A DNA stretch of 40,219 nucleotides from Candidatus Bathyarchaeota archaeon (GCA_012515445.1 JAAYYI010000091.1:1-40219), one strand, 5' to 3'; shown: positions 1 through 7,998, numbered from the stretch's first letter. Notes: a model not told the origin generated them from the letters alone. Program-made: numbers and translations.

Positions 1-281
1 AAGATGTTTGATCTAAAAATTGTCTGTGAAAGAAAAAACTTTGGTTCCCCCGAAAAAGACGATTTTTTCTTCTTCTTAAACAAGCGCTTTTTCGAATCAA
101 AATGGTAGAACGAAGTTTAACATTCTATGATTTTAATTTTGATCTACTTGTTTAAAGAACAACAACGCTGGAACGAATTCTTTGTGGTTATTTCTACCGA
201 CCCACAGAGAAAAAAGGATTCTCAACAATTTGATCTACTGTTAAATAAAGGGTATAGAGAAAAATCGCACGTCAGTGAGGT
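1..281. other. AT-rich intergenic stretch with a short direct repeat
   Basis: I see no convincing gene here. The stretch is AT-rich. The word TTTGATCTA occurs three times (7-15, 138-146, 229-237), and the last two copies share the longer form TTTGATCTACT. A 71-codon open frame from 127 has no ribosome-binding site, no recognisable domain, and runs into the 3' end of purE on the other strand, so I do not call it. The repeats could be chance in an AT-rich spacer. Confidence 0.5.
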
Positions 282-761
282 TTACTTTAGCTGCTTGACT
301 GATTCGTTGGCTTTCTCTAGGTCTTTGCGTTTGGAATCCTGATAGCTACGGACGTTTGCGAGGGTCGCTTGGTCTTCGAGAGCCAGGATTTTTGCTGCTG
401 CAATCGCTGCGCCTTCAGTCTCGACCGTCACAACTGAGCCGATGCCACTTGGAACACGTAATGAGCTGTAGATGTCTGCTCCGCCATATTTTTCGCTGTA
501 TGGTGGGCAAGCGATAACTGGCTTTGCTGTGTTTCCGTCCATGAATGCGCTTAGAGCGTTTGAGCGTCCTGCAACCGTAATGTAAACCACCTTTTCGTTT
601 TCGAACTCTTTTAGGATATCCAGCACAGCGAGAGGCGTTTTGTGTGCGGATGCAACGCGGAACTCGTAGTTTACGCCTAAAAGTTTAAGGTACTTTGCGA
701 TTTCGCGTGAAAAATCCAAGTCACGCTCGGAACCCATAACAATGACTGCCTTGCCAGCCAT
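282..761 (-). CDS. purE: Phosphoribosylaminoimidazole carboxylase, class II PurE
   Basis: Purine biosynthesis enzyme acting on aminoimidazole ribonucleotide (AIR) in the cytosol. The glycine-rich start (VIVMGSERD) and the SAHKTP motif are PurE hallmarks. The following segments, AGRSNALSAFMDGNT, PVIACPP and SSLRVPSGIG, match the class II enzyme (the carboxylase half of animal PAICS) rather than the bacterial class I type with GGAAHLPGM. Class II enzymes carboxylate AIR directly with CO2 and need no PurK; that function is inferred from family knowledge. Length is about 159 residues, normal for the family. I chose ATG at 761 (MAGKAVIV); a GTG at 770 adds three residues. It stands alone, divergent from the epimerase gene. 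Confidence 0.93.
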   Translation of the reverse strand: MAGKAVIVMGSERDLDFSREIAKYLKLLGVNYEFRVASAHKTPLAVLDILKEFENEKVVYITVAGRSNALSAFMDGNTAKPVIACPPYSEKYGGADIYSSLRVPSGIGSVVTVETEGAAIAAAKILALEDQATLANVRSYQDSKRKDLEKANESVKQLK

Positions 762-874
762 AATAATCACAGCATATTGCTAACTCTCTTGGAGCTAATA
801 TAAGTAACCCACATTCAGCGCCGTATAGCATAAGCTTATGTAAATTTCCTCACATACAATAGCCGGGAAAGCGG

Positions 875-1867
875 ATGAAGATACTTATCACGGGAGCATT
901 CGGCAACATCGGTAAAGCAGTAATCGAGGAAGCACTCAGACGAAGCCACGAAGTAACTGTTTTTGAAGTCAATAACAAGAAAACACAGAAAGAAGCAAAA
1001 CGCTACCAGAAAAGAGTAAGTGTAATCTTCGGCGATATACGCAACCCCCAAGACACCAAAAACGCGGTTCACCAAACTGATGCGATTATCCATTTAGCAG
1101 CCATAATTCCGCCCGCTTCAAAAAAGCACCATGAACTGACAATGGACGTAAACTATGGCGGAACCGTAAACCTGATCAACGCAATAAAGGAAGACGGTCG
1201 CGGCATCCCATTGATTTTTACCTCTTCAGCAAGCGTAATGGGACCAACCCAGCACCAGAATAGATTAGTTTACCGCAACGACCCACTGGTTGTAACAGGC
1301 AATTATGAAGAGTCAAAAATAAAAGGCGAAGAATTCCTCAGAAAAGAAGCCGACAACTATCTCATCTTCCGCCTTGCAGGTGTGTTACCGACCTTTTCAG
1401 CTACCTCATTTATGGCTGCTTTCCCGTTGCTAGAAGAACTCTACGATATGCACCATGACATGCGACTTGAAATGGTCATGTCCGAAGATGTCGCAACCGC
1501 GTTAGTAGCGGGAGCTGAAAAGCTCAAATCAGCTAGCACCCCAAAAAACGAAGCATACATTCTTGGCGGCGGAGCAAAAAACGGGTGGCAACTAAAAGGC
1601 GGCGAATTCCTCACAACACTTTTTGGCGTACTTTCGCTTCAGGTGCCAGACAGGAAGTACTTCACGCAGGACATCAACAGTTACCACCTAGACTGGTATG
1701 ACACAGGCGATTGCCAGAGGGAATTCAACTACCAAAACCATGCTCTTGCCGACTACGTGGAGCGGATGAGGAAAAGCTTCGGAATCTACAAGGTACCGAT
1801 TGCCCTATTTAGGCCATTTATCAACAGGAAACTCGTCAAAATGTCACCGTATTATCAACACGCCTAG
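875..1867 (+). CDS. NAD-dependent epimerase/dehydratase (extended SDR)
   Basis: A 330-residue protein of the extended short-chain dehydrogenase/reductase family, the type that acts on nucleotide sugars. The N-terminal Rossmann motif TGAFGNIG binds the dinucleotide. TSSASV and the catalytic pair YEESK (Tyr and Lys of YxxxK, near residue 148) follow. The substrate cannot be told from sequence: UDP-glucose 4-epimerase-like enzymes, other sugar reductases and steroid-type dehydrogenases share this fold. Start ATG at 875 follows a TATA-like TGTAAATTT about 30 bases upstream, so the transcript may be almost leaderless. It is divergent from purE. The C-terminus (residues about 230-330) shows no motif I recognise. 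Confidence 0.85.
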   Translation: MKILITGAFGNIGKAVIEEALRRSHEVTVFEVNNKKTQKEAKRYQKRVSVIFGDIRNPQDTKNAVHQTDAIIHLAAIIPPASKKHHELTMDVNYGGTVNLINAIKEDGRGIPLIFTSSASVMGPTQHQNRLVYRNDPLVVTGNYEESKIKGEEFLRKEADNYLIFRLAGVLPTFSATSFMAAFPLLEELYDMHHDMRLEMVMSEDVATALVAGAEKLKSASTPKNEAYILGGGAKNGWQLKGGEFLTTLFGVLSLQVPDRKYFTQDINSYHLDWYDTGDCQREFNYQNHALADYVERMRKSFGIYKVPIALFRPFINRKLVKMSPYYQHA

Positions 1868-1916
1868 CCAGCCCAACCCGCAACCCAGAGTTGTCATCAG
1901 ATAGCACCCACATTTC

Positions 1917-1922
1917 TTTATA
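1917..1922 (+). promoter_or_regulatory. TATA box for the DUF1579-like gene
   Basis: TTTATA lies 31-36 nt before the ATG at 1953, the spacing expected for an archaeal promoter with a leaderless or very short leader. This supports ATG 1953 over an in-frame TTG at 1941. Confidence 0.5.
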
Positions 1923-1952
1923 CCGTGCAGTTTCCCAAATTTGCTTGATTTT

Positions 1953-2432
1953 ATGTCACAGCAAAAACAGCTACCCAAAGAAGAATCACTGCTAAAACAA
2001 CTTGTAGGCGAGTGGCAAGTAGGCATCGCACTAAAAACTCCAGATGGGCAAATCGTGTCGGGCTGCGGAGAAATGACCGCTGAAGAAACAGCGGCAGGCA
2101 TAAACAGTGAAGTTAATACCCAAATCGAGGGATATGAGGACTACTACGAAAACGGCCTTTGGAGCTTTGATCCAGTTAAAGGTGAAGTACACCTACTAAT
2201 CATGGATTCAGACGGACAAACCCACGATCACGTCGGCAGATGGGTAGACGACGCAACCCTTGAGCTGGAGTGGCATGGAACATTCGAGGACCAGGAAAAG
2301 GAAAAACGCATACAAGCCAAATGGGTAACAGAAGACCAGATCGAGCTTAGAGAAACCAACTACTCGCAGGGTAAGAAGCTGCTGGAAACCGACTACGTAT
2401 TTAAGCGGAGAACCGCTGATTCAGAAGCCTAA
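1953..2432 (+). CDS. DUF1579/lipocalin-like conserved protein
   Basis: A soluble protein of about 159 residues with no signal peptide. Its pattern (LLKQLVGEWQV near the N-terminus, repeated strands such as WSFDPVKGEVHLLIMD, then ELEWHGTF) resembles DUF1579 and related lipocalin-like beta barrels, which often open with a 'LxGxW' motif. No ligand or reaction is known with certainty for this group. I prefer ATG 1953 because the TATA box fits it. The 3' end overlaps the convergent hydrogenase protease gene by 32 bases. There is no visible functional link to that gene. Confidence 0.7.
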   Translation: MSQQKQLPKEESLLKQLVGEWQVGIALKTPDGQIVSGCGEMTAEETAAGINSEVNTQIEGYEDYYENGLWSFDPVKGEVHLLIMDSDGQTHDHVGRWVDDATLELEWHGTFEDQEKEKRIQAKWVTEDQIELRETNYSQGKKLLETDYVFKRRTADSEA

Positions 2433-2901
2433 GCAGCATATCAGTTAATTTAGCAGCTGCAGCTTGTAGTTCAGGCGTCAACTCCTCGCAGAAACCCATA
2501 GATTTAGGCTCAACCAGCAGCAAACAGATTTTTGCGCCAGTGGACTTCTCGACATACTCACAGAAGAGTCGCAACGGAAGCATATGCGAAGACACAGCCG
2601 AAAAAGCAGCAACTTCATTCACCTTCACTAGGTCAGCGTCGCCGGGTTTCCGTCCTAAAACCGCGCTGTCAACAAGCAACACATGGGTTGGCTTGAAGTC
2701 CTCTATGTCAAGCAGGTAACCCTCAGGAACCATCTCGCATTCCAAAAGAAGCACATCCTCAGACAGCTTACCATGCAGTCCCTGTAGGATTTTTAGGCCG
2801 ACATTGTCGTCTTCTCGAATTGGGTTTCCTACTCCTACAATTACTAGTCGTTTTGCATCTTTTAGCCATCCATGTAAGTCGGCTTCAACGCTGTCAGCCA
2901 T
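2401..2901 (-). CDS. [NiFe]-hydrogenase maturation endopeptidase (HycI/HoxW family)
   Basis: Protease that trims the C-terminal extension of a [NiFe]-hydrogenase large subunit after nickel insertion. Of 166 residues, the N-terminal VGVGNPIREDDNVG (residues 22-35) is the family signature. Likely nickel contacts are Asp32, Asp78 in VLLVDSA and His106 in SSHMLPL, assigned by analogy to HybD. It lies 80 bases downstream of a hydrogenase large subunit gene on the same strand, and that subunit carries a 25-residue tail after its last metal-binding motif, a suitable substrate. An AT-rich stretch near 2932-2940 could be a separate promoter. No other protease is in the window, so it might also process HoxH; that is inference. 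Confidence 0.9.
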   Translation of the reverse strand: MADSVEADLHGWLKDAKRLVIVGVGNPIREDDNVGLKILQGLHGKLSEDVLLLECEMVPEGYLLDIEDFKPTHVLLVDSAVLGRKPGDADLVKVNEVAAFSAVSSHMLPLRLFCEYVEKSTGAKICLLLVEPKSMGFCEELTPELQAAAAKLTDMLLRLLNQRFSA

Positions 2902-2981
2902 AAGTGGTCAACACAAACAGATCAAACAAGCAATTAAAAGTTTACAAAAAGATTGAATAACCCAAAAAGGGTTAGAGAGTT

Positions 2982-4439
2982 TTAGCGGCTGAGTTTCTGG
3001 ACCAGCTGCTTTTGACTGTTGTAGACTTCAACATTCAGTGGCATCTGGCCGATGGCGCTGTGTGTTGCACAGCCGAAGCATGGGTCATAAGCGCGGAACG
3101 CCATTTCAACCATGTTCAGGATGCCGTTGTCGACTTTGCCGTTGTGGATTAAGCCCTTTGCTGCGTCGCGAATGCTCATGCAAATCGCTGGGTAATTGTT
3201 GGTTGTTGCAACGACCAAGTTAACGTCTTTAATGAGCGCGTCTTTGTCTAGTGCGTAGTGGTGGATTAGTGTGCCACGTGCAGCTTCAACAACGCCGACG
3301 CCCTCTGCTGGTTTGCCGGGCTTGTTGCGTATGTTGGTGCTTGTTATTTCTGGGTCCTTGACTAGTTCCAGGGCACGCTCAGTTGCGTATAGTAATTCGA
3401 TGAGTCTTGCCCAGTGGAACGCTAAGGTGCTGTGGACTGGCTTGCCACCGAATGTCTTGTACATTTGCTCGTATTCTGCCTGTGCTAAGGGTGTTGCCAT
3501 ACCGTTGGATGCGTTTAGGCGTCCGAGTGGGCCAACGCGGTAGATGCCGCTGTCTGCGCCTGCCGATAGTCCCTTCCATCCGACTGCTTTGAGGTAGGGG
3601 AACTTGCTGTATGTCCATTCCTCGACATGTTCGCCGATGTGTTTTAGGTAATCCTGTGCTTCGAACTTTAGGAATTCGTTGCCTTTCGGATCAACAACGC
3701 GGATTTTACCGTCATAGAAGTTAACTTTATTGTTCTCGTCAACTGTGCCCATGTAGTAGGTTGACATGCTGTATGCTTGGCTCTTGATTAAGCCTACATA
3801 CTTTGCATTGTTTAAAACTACATCATGGAAGAGTTTTAGCGTAAACTGTGCAAAGTCGAGGCAGCTTGTTGCCATGCACTCGATTTCTGCGCGGTTAGCT
3901 TCGCTTAGCGGTTTTGACATTCCGCCCGGTAAACCGCAGACTGGGTGAGTGGCTTTGCCGCCGATGATCTCTGTAATTTTCTGGCCGTATGCACGGTGTT
4001 TGATGACGTCTTTTGCTACATCCATACCTGCTTTTTCGATGACTCCTAGGATGTTGCGTTTTTCCGGTGGGGCATCGATACCAACGATAAAATCTGGTCC
4101 GCCAAGATAGTAGAAGTGTAGTGTGTGATCGTAGATGAAGTAGGCTGTGTACATGAGTTCGCGTAGTTTCTTTGCGGCAGAGGTTGGTTCAACGTTGAAT
4201 GCTGCATCAAGTGCTTTTGTTCCTGCGAAGTGGTGCGCGACTGGGCATACACCGCAAATGCGACTTGTGAGTTGTGGCATGAGTTCAGCTCTTCTGCCTA
4301 TGCAGAACTTCTCGAAGCCTCTAAGTTCGGGAATTTTGAGGTATGCGTTGTCGACTTCGCCTTTGTCGTTTAGGAATATAGATACGTTTCCATGTCCTTC
4401 AAGTCGAGTGATTGGGTCAATTATGATTTCTTGCTTCAT
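2982..4439 (-). CDS. mvhA: [NiFe]-hydrogenase large subunit, Mvh-like (group 3c type)
   Basis: Catalytic subunit (485 residues) that splits or makes H2 at a Ni-Fe centre in the cytosol. The four metal-binding cysteines are visible: Cys62 and Cys65 in RICGVCPVAHH, and Cys454 and Cys457 in DPCFGCATH. After His460 there is a 25-residue tail, so this precursor needs the endopeptidase encoded next door. The N-terminal IDPITRLEGHG motif is typical. The start ATG overlaps the stop of the small-subunit gene as ATGA, showing tight coupling. Group 3c assignment rests on the neighbouring HdrB/HdrC genes and the cysteine-rich small subunit; F420-reducing hydrogenases are the nearest alternative, but no FrhB gene is present. 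Confidence 0.93.
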   Translation of the reverse strand: MKQEIIIDPITRLEGHGNVSIFLNDKGEVDNAYLKIPELRGFEKFCIGRRAELMPQLTSRICGVCPVAHHFAGTKALDAAFNVEPTSAAKKLRELMYTAYFIYDHTLHFYYLGGPDFIVGIDAPPEKRNILGVIEKAGMDVAKDVIKHRAYGQKITEIIGGKATHPVCGLPGGMSKPLSEANRAEIECMATSCLDFAQFTLKLFHDVVLNNAKYVGLIKSQAYSMSTYYMGTVDENNKVNFYDGKIRVVDPKGNEFLKFEAQDYLKHIGEHVEEWTYSKFPYLKAVGWKGLSAGADSGIYRVGPLGRLNASNGMATPLAQAEYEQMYKTFGGKPVHSTLAFHWARLIELLYATERALELVKDPEITSTNIRNKPGKPAEGVGVVEAARGTLIHHYALDKDALIKDVNLVVATTNNYPAICMSIRDAAKGLIHNGKVDNGILNMVEMAFRAYDPCFGCATHSAIGQMPLNVEVYNSQKQLVQKLSR

Positions 4440-5413
4440 TTCTTAACCACCTTACGTTTCAGTAGAGAAGCTGGTAAACTGTACATGTAGAATGTTCCAG
4501 CTGGATCCTTTATTTGACTGATTAATTCTGCTACTTCTTCCTCTGTATACTTTTCTTTATCGTAACCCAGAATAGAAGCGAGAGCCGAAATCATTGCTGC
4601 ACCCTGCTCGGGCACGTTTGGAGCTTTTCCTCCGCAACCAGTGCAGGGCATATCCGCGTTAAGACACTGTGCGCCGCAGCCGCTTCTTGTTGCTGGACCC
4701 ATGCAGAGTATGCCTTGTTCAAGCAGGCACTTTTCGGGTTCAGGCTGCTTCTCGTAGGTACGGTAGATTTTATCGATTTTCTTGTTATCGCGTTTGCGCG
4801 GGCATTCGTCGCAGAGGGCTTTTAGTGGGGCGAGTACTGATCCTTTTGGCGGCAGTTTGCCTGCTGCGATAGCGTCAATTGCCGCTACGATGAGCTTTGT
4901 TGGCGGTGGGCAGCCTGGAAGATAGTAATCTACATCAACGGTTTGGCCGAGTGTTTTGACTGTGTCATAGAATTCGGGTATTCTAAGTGTGCCCTCTTTA
5001 ACCATGGATTCAGCCTTTGGCACTGTGGCTTGCGGGTTAACGTTTGATACGTCTTTCACGTAGACTTGGTTGAAGATTTCGTCTTTGTTGTTAAAGTTCG
5101 CAAGTCCAGGTACGCTTCCTTCGTGTGCGCAGGCGCCGAAAGCGACCAATGTCTTGGATTTCTTGCGGAGCACTTTTGCCATGTGTTCCTGTTCGCTGTT
5201 GCGGATTGAGCCGTTGAAGAATGTAACGTCGATGTAGTTGTCGTCGAGTGCTTCGACGTCTTTGTACTTGATGTCCATGGCGACTGGCCAGAAAACGATG
5301 TCCGCAATCTGTGCTACGTCAAGGATTTTCTCGTTAATGTCTAGTACGGCTATTTCGCAGCCGCCGCAGCTTGCAGCCCAGTAAAAGGCTATTTTTAGCT
5401 TGCTTTTACTCAT
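4436..5413 (-). CDS. mvhG: [NiFe]-hydrogenase small subunit, Mvh-like
   Basis: Electron-transfer subunit of 325 residues, longer than the HoxY-type subunit elsewhere in the window. Proximal-cluster ligands are Cys16 and Cys19 (SCGGC), Cys95 (FGACAHEG) and Cys168 (PGCPPP). A C-terminal cysteine-rich domain follows: Cys201, 204, 229, 237, 246, 250, 257 and 260. This fits two further iron-sulfur clusters, as in MvhG and FrhG. There is no twin-arginine signal or membrane segment, so the complex is cytosolic. It overlaps the large-subunit gene by 4 bases and hdrB by 8, consistent with translational coupling. Confidence 0.92.
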   Translation of the reverse strand: MSKSKLKIAFYWAASCGGCEIAVLDINEKILDVAQIADIVFWPVAMDIKYKDVEALDDNYIDVTFFNGSIRNSEQEHMAKVLRKKSKTLVAFGACAHEGSVPGLANFNNKDEIFNQVYVKDVSNVNPQATVPKAESMVKEGTLRIPEFYDTVKTLGQTVDVDYYLPGCPPPTKLIVAAIDAIAAGKLPPKGSVLAPLKALCDECPRKRDNKKIDKIYRTYEKQPEPEKCLLEQGILCMGPATRSGCGAQCLNADMPCTGCGGKAPNVPEQGAAMISALASILGYDKEKYTEEEVAELISQIKDPAGTFYMYSLPASLLKRKVVKK

Positions 5414-6305
5414 GGTTTATGTGTGCTCCTTGTGCTAGGTTGATTACTTTTTGTGGATTTACCCGAAGATCGCCAAATGCCAGCTCTTCTGGAGTTAGAC
5501 CCATGGCTAATCCGAGTAGTTGTGGATAATGAATGATTGGAATGCCATAGACTTCGTTAAAAGTTTTCTCTATCCGCAATTCATTTGTATCGTACATTAT
5601 ATGACAAAACGGGCACACTGTGATCAGGGCTTGGGCATCCACCATTTTTATGTGATTTAGCTTGTCTCTTGCCAGTTGCAGAGCTACTTTGTCGCTGACT
5701 CCCACGCTTGGTGCACCGCAGCATTCGGTTTCGTCTATGTAGTCTAGGCAGGTTGCGCCAGTAGCCTCAATCAATGCGTTTAGGGTTTCTGGGTCTTCTG
5801 GATCGTCGAAGTCAAAGTACTCCTTCGGCCTCAACAGGTGGCAGCCGTTGTGTTCAGCGACTTTAAGCGCCGTTAACGGGTTAGTTACGGATGCTTTGAT
5901 TTTTTCTATGCCGACGTCTTCCTTGAGAAGTTGCAGCAGATGCTTGGTTTCCACTGTACCCTTGAATTCTAAGTCTGCCTCTTTCAGGTGACTGTTTACC
6001 ATGTCACGCTGGGTTTTGTCCTCTTTTAGGATGCGGTTGACTTTCCGCAGTGTTCCAGCGCAACCGGGACATAATGTAAGGATGTTTAGGCCCTCTTTTT
6101 CTGCGAGCGCCAAGTTTTTTGCGGCTAAGATAAGCATCGTTTCATGACTGACTGGATCAAATGGCAGCCCACAGCAGTTGAATTCCGGCATCTCGACGAG
6201 TTCCACGCCGAGTTTAGCGAGAACTTTACGGCTGGAGATTTCGTAGCTTGAGACTCTGTAGGGCGTTGAGCAGCCTAAAAAGATAAGGTACCTATTGCTG
6301 TTCAT
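5406..6305 (-). CDS. hdrB: Heterodisulfide reductase subunit B (HdrB) homolog
   Basis: A 299-residue protein with two CCG domains. Domain 1 has Cys12, Cys44-Cys45, Cys79 and Cys82, spacing C-31-CC-33-CxxC. Domain 2 has Cys155, Cys195-Cys196, Cys231 and Cys234, spacing C-39-CC-34-CxxC. In methanogens such motifs hold two non-cubane [4Fe-4S] clusters that reduce the CoM-S-S-CoB disulfide. In a non-methanogen the physiological disulfide or other acceptor is unknown. It overlaps hdrC by 14 bases and the hydrogenase small subunit by 8, so HdrC, HdrB and hydrogenase are very likely one complex. All cluster ligands are intact. Confidence 0.9.
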   Translation of the reverse strand: MNSNRYLIFLGCSTPYRVSSYEISSRKVLAKLGVELVEMPEFNCCGLPFDPVSHETMLILAAKNLALAEKEGLNILTLCPGCAGTLRKVNRILKEDKTQRDMVNSHLKEADLEFKGTVETKHLLQLLKEDVGIEKIKASVTNPLTALKVAEHNGCHLLRPKEYFDFDDPEDPETLNALIEATGATCLDYIDETECCGAPSVGVSDKVALQLARDKLNHIKMVDAQALITVCPFCHIMYDTNELRIEKTFNEVYGIPIIHYPQLLGLAMGLTPEELAFGDLRVNPQKVINLAQGAHINHE

Positions 6306-6846
6306 TGGGGATTGGCTCCTGTTTTGGTTCGAAGAATTTTACGCCTTTGAGCACTTTACGGACTGATTCCGGGTTGCCTTTAGGCAGAGGAGGCAAGCCC
6401 TGTGACTCACGTTTCTTTAGTCGTAGTTCGGGGATTTTGAATGCGTAGCCTGTTTCGATTAAGCTCTGTGCTTGGTCTCGGAAAACCTGTGGGACACAGC
6501 CTGATTCTGCTGCTTGGTTGCGGAAGACGCGGATGACGCTTGCGACTTCGACGTCCTGTGGGCAGCGATCTGTGCATGTGAAGCAAGCCGAGCAGAGCCA
6601 GAGCGTGTCGCTTTTCAGCACTCGGTCTTTTAAGCCAAGCTGAGCCATGTGAATGAGCGTGCGTGGGCGATAGTTGTCTGTGAATCGGGCTACTGGGCAA
6701 TCGGATGTGCAGGTGCCACATTGGAAGCAGCGCATTAAGCCCTCTGCGCCATGGAGCTTCTGGAGTTCATACTTCCATTTCGGGTCCAACTCGGAAGCCT
6801 TGATTGGCTCCTTTTGCGATGAAGGTTTTGCTGCTTGCTCAGCCAA
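6292..6846 (-). CDS. hdrC: Heterodisulfide reductase subunit C (HdrC) homolog
   Basis: Small ferredoxin-like partner of HdrB. It has two classic [4Fe-4S] motifs, CFQCGTCTSDCP and CSACFTCTDRCP, followed by an alpha-helical region ending near a Pro-rich tail. I prefer the TTG start at 6846 (MAEQAAKPSS) because GGTGGT sits about 8 bases upstream. A GTG at 6876 would add ten residues with a hydrophobic run (IIWVVVLL) that looks like translated leader; if real it would be a short membrane segment. First gene of the cluster hdrC-hdrB-small-large-protease. No HdrA or MvhD lies beside it. Confidence 0.87.
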   Translation of the reverse strand: MAEQAAKPSSQKEPIKASELDPKWKYELQKLHGAEGLMRCFQCGTCTSDCPVARFTDNYRPRTLIHMAQLGLKDRVLKSDTLWLCSACFTCTDRCPQDVEVASVIRVFRNQAAESGCVPQVFRDQAQSLIETGYAFKIPELRLKKRESQGLPPLPKGNPESVRKVLKGVKFFEPKQEPIPNEQQ

Positions 6847-6910
6847 TAACACTACCACCCAAATAATGAAATGCACTTACTGTGCTTAGAAGACCAAAAA
6901 GCAGCTATGG

Positions 6911-6920
6911 AATAGATAAA
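6911..6920 (-). promoter_or_regulatory. Probable TATA box of the hdrC-mvh operon
   Basis: On the minus strand the sequence reads TTTATCTATT about 40 bases before the GTG at 6876 and 70 before the preferred TTG at 6846. An imperfect palindrome, GAAAACGGTTTC (plus strand 6935-6946), lies just upstream and could be an operator. This is a weak call based on spacing and composition. Confidence 0.35.
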
Positions 6921-7051
6921 GATTAAGCAGAAAGAAAACGGTTTCAACGTGATCAGAAGCTGATTCTACACGATAAAGCGGTTAAGGTCAACTGCGATTT
7001 TTTTCTAGACCACCTTATTTAAAGGGACAACAATAGGTTGAACTCTGCTTG

Positions 7052-7110
7052 AAAAGGGACAGGCTATACCTGCCCGTCTCAGAGTGACCTCCCCCGCCCT
7101 TACTTAAAGG
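7052..7110 (-). ncRNA. Structured intergenic element, copy C (candidate RNA)
   Basis: One of three copies of an element with a conserved 23-nt core (here 7078-7100, minus strand). The core reads AGGGCGGGGGAGG followed by TCACTCTGAG. Upstream, CCTT-TAAGT-AAGG forms a hairpin (7098-7110) whose right arm runs into the core. Downstream, GGGCAGG-TATAG-CCTGTCCC forms a seven-pair hairpin with one bulge (7056-7075), followed by TTTT, which looks like a terminator. It faces hdrC about 200 bases away. The other copies are at 19151-19215 and 30391-30467. Whether it is a cis-regulatory leader, a free small RNA or a mobile repeat cannot be told here. Confidence 0.55.
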
Positions 7111-7166
7111 ACAATGTATTGGGTGAGTCTTAATTCGATTCTTTAGGCTCATGTCCATGGGTAGAG

Positions 7167-7508
7167 TTAGGTTTCAGATTTTATCATTATCAGCAGCAGT
7201 TTAAACCGCGACTTCGCCGCCAAGGCATGAGGTTGATTTGCCGGCATAATAGTCATTTCCCCCGACCTAAGAATAACCGGTTTACCAGCAATCTTTACCT
7301 CCACGGCGCCATCTAGTACGTAAACCAATGCGTCGTAGGGTGCTGTATGCTCGCTTAACCCCTGCCCCATATCGAACGCAAACAGCGTCACCGTACCAGC
7401 GTCCTTATCGATCAGGGTTCTGCTAACTACCGACCCATCCTGATAGCTGATGAGCCCCGCTAAGTCCGAGCTTTGTGCCATTAATGAATCTATTTTTTTG
7501 TTTGCCAT
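7167..7508 (-). CDS. Small cupin-domain protein
   Basis: A single-domain cupin of about 113 residues. The two cupin motifs are visible: motif 1 around GLSEHTAPYDALVYVLDG and motif 2 around GEMTIMPANQPHAL. Each has a histidine that could bind metal, fewer than the usual four ligands. Many such proteins are sugar-binding, metal-binding or stress-related; the substrate is unknown. I use ATG at 7508 (MANKK). A GTG at 7517 overlaps the msrB stop. Either way the gene is coupled to msrB, which suggests a shared role under oxidative or redox stress. Confidence 0.8.
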   Translation of the reverse strand: MANKKIDSLMAQSSDLAGLISYQDGSVVSRTLIDKDAGTVTLFAFDMGQGLSEHTAPYDALVYVLDGAVEVKIAGKPVILRSGEMTIMPANQPHALAAKSRFKLLLIMIKSET

Positions 7509-7513
7509 ACCAA

Positions 7514-7897
7514 TCACTTCTCTATATTATCTGGTATGAAACTCATAGATATTGAGTTAACGCAATGCCGAGTGTTCTTCAAAGTAAATTGCTCACCTGT
7601 GAAAACGTGCCCCAAGTGGGCTCCGCAGTTGGCGCATTGGATCTCGGTACGCATGCCGTCGGAATCAGGGAACCGTTTTACTGCTCCGGGGATTTCGTCA
7701 TCGAAGCTTGGCCAACCGCAGCCTGCTTCAAACTTGTTTTCGGATCGATAAAGTTTGGCGCCGCACCGTTTACATACATAGGTTCCCTTTTCCCAGAAAG
7801 CATAGTATTTGCCTGTAAAGGCCATCTCGGTGCCTTTGTTGACGATTACCTGTTCCTCTTCAGGCGTCAGCTTCATTGACTGTTTTGAAGATTCCAA
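7514..7897 (-). CDS. msrB: Peptide methionine-(R)-S-oxide reductase MsrB
   Basis: Repairs methionine-R-sulfoxide in proteins, using thioredoxin-like reductant. Zinc-binding pairs are CKRC and CANC, the conserved GCGWPSF is present, and the catalytic cysteine is in the C-terminal motif RHCVNS. Length of about 127 residues is typical of a single-domain MsrB. On the minus strand a strong Shine-Dalgarno, GGTGGTG, lies six bases before a TTG at 7897 (MESSKQSMKLTPEE), so I chose that start; an in-frame ATG 21 bases later (MKLTPEE) is the alternative. It overlaps or abuts the cupin gene. The presence of MsrB shows some exposure to oxidants in an otherwise anaerobic gene set. Confidence 0.93.
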   Translation of the reverse strand: MESSKQSMKLTPEEEQVIVNKGTEMAFTGKYYAFWEKGTYVCKRCGAKLYRSENKFEAGCGWPSFDDEIPGAVKRFPDSDGMRTEIQCANCGAHLGHVFTGEQFTLKNTRHCVNSISMSFIPDNIEK

Positions 7898-7954
7898 AAA
7901 AATCACCACCAGTAATTGTGAATGAGGAGTGGTAAAAAGGCTTCTAAAAAACAG

Positions 7955-7960
7955 TTATAA
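7955..7960 (+). promoter_or_regulatory. TATA box for the PRC-barrel-like gene
   Basis: TTATAA lies about 40 bases before the ATG at 7999, implying a leader of some 12-15 bases. It sits just outside the 5' end of the divergent msrB gene. Confidence 0.4.
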
Positions 7961-7998
7961 ACAGCGCTCTACAAACTTTTCTAGAAGAGGCTTCTTTT

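Noticed and set aside
127-342. 71-codon open frame on the plus strand
   Set aside because: No ribosome site or domain, AT-rich, and it overlaps the 3' end of purE on the other strand.
3038-4446. Several plus-strand frames opposite the hydrogenase large subunit
   Set aside because: They are shadows of a gene with clear family motifs on the other strand.
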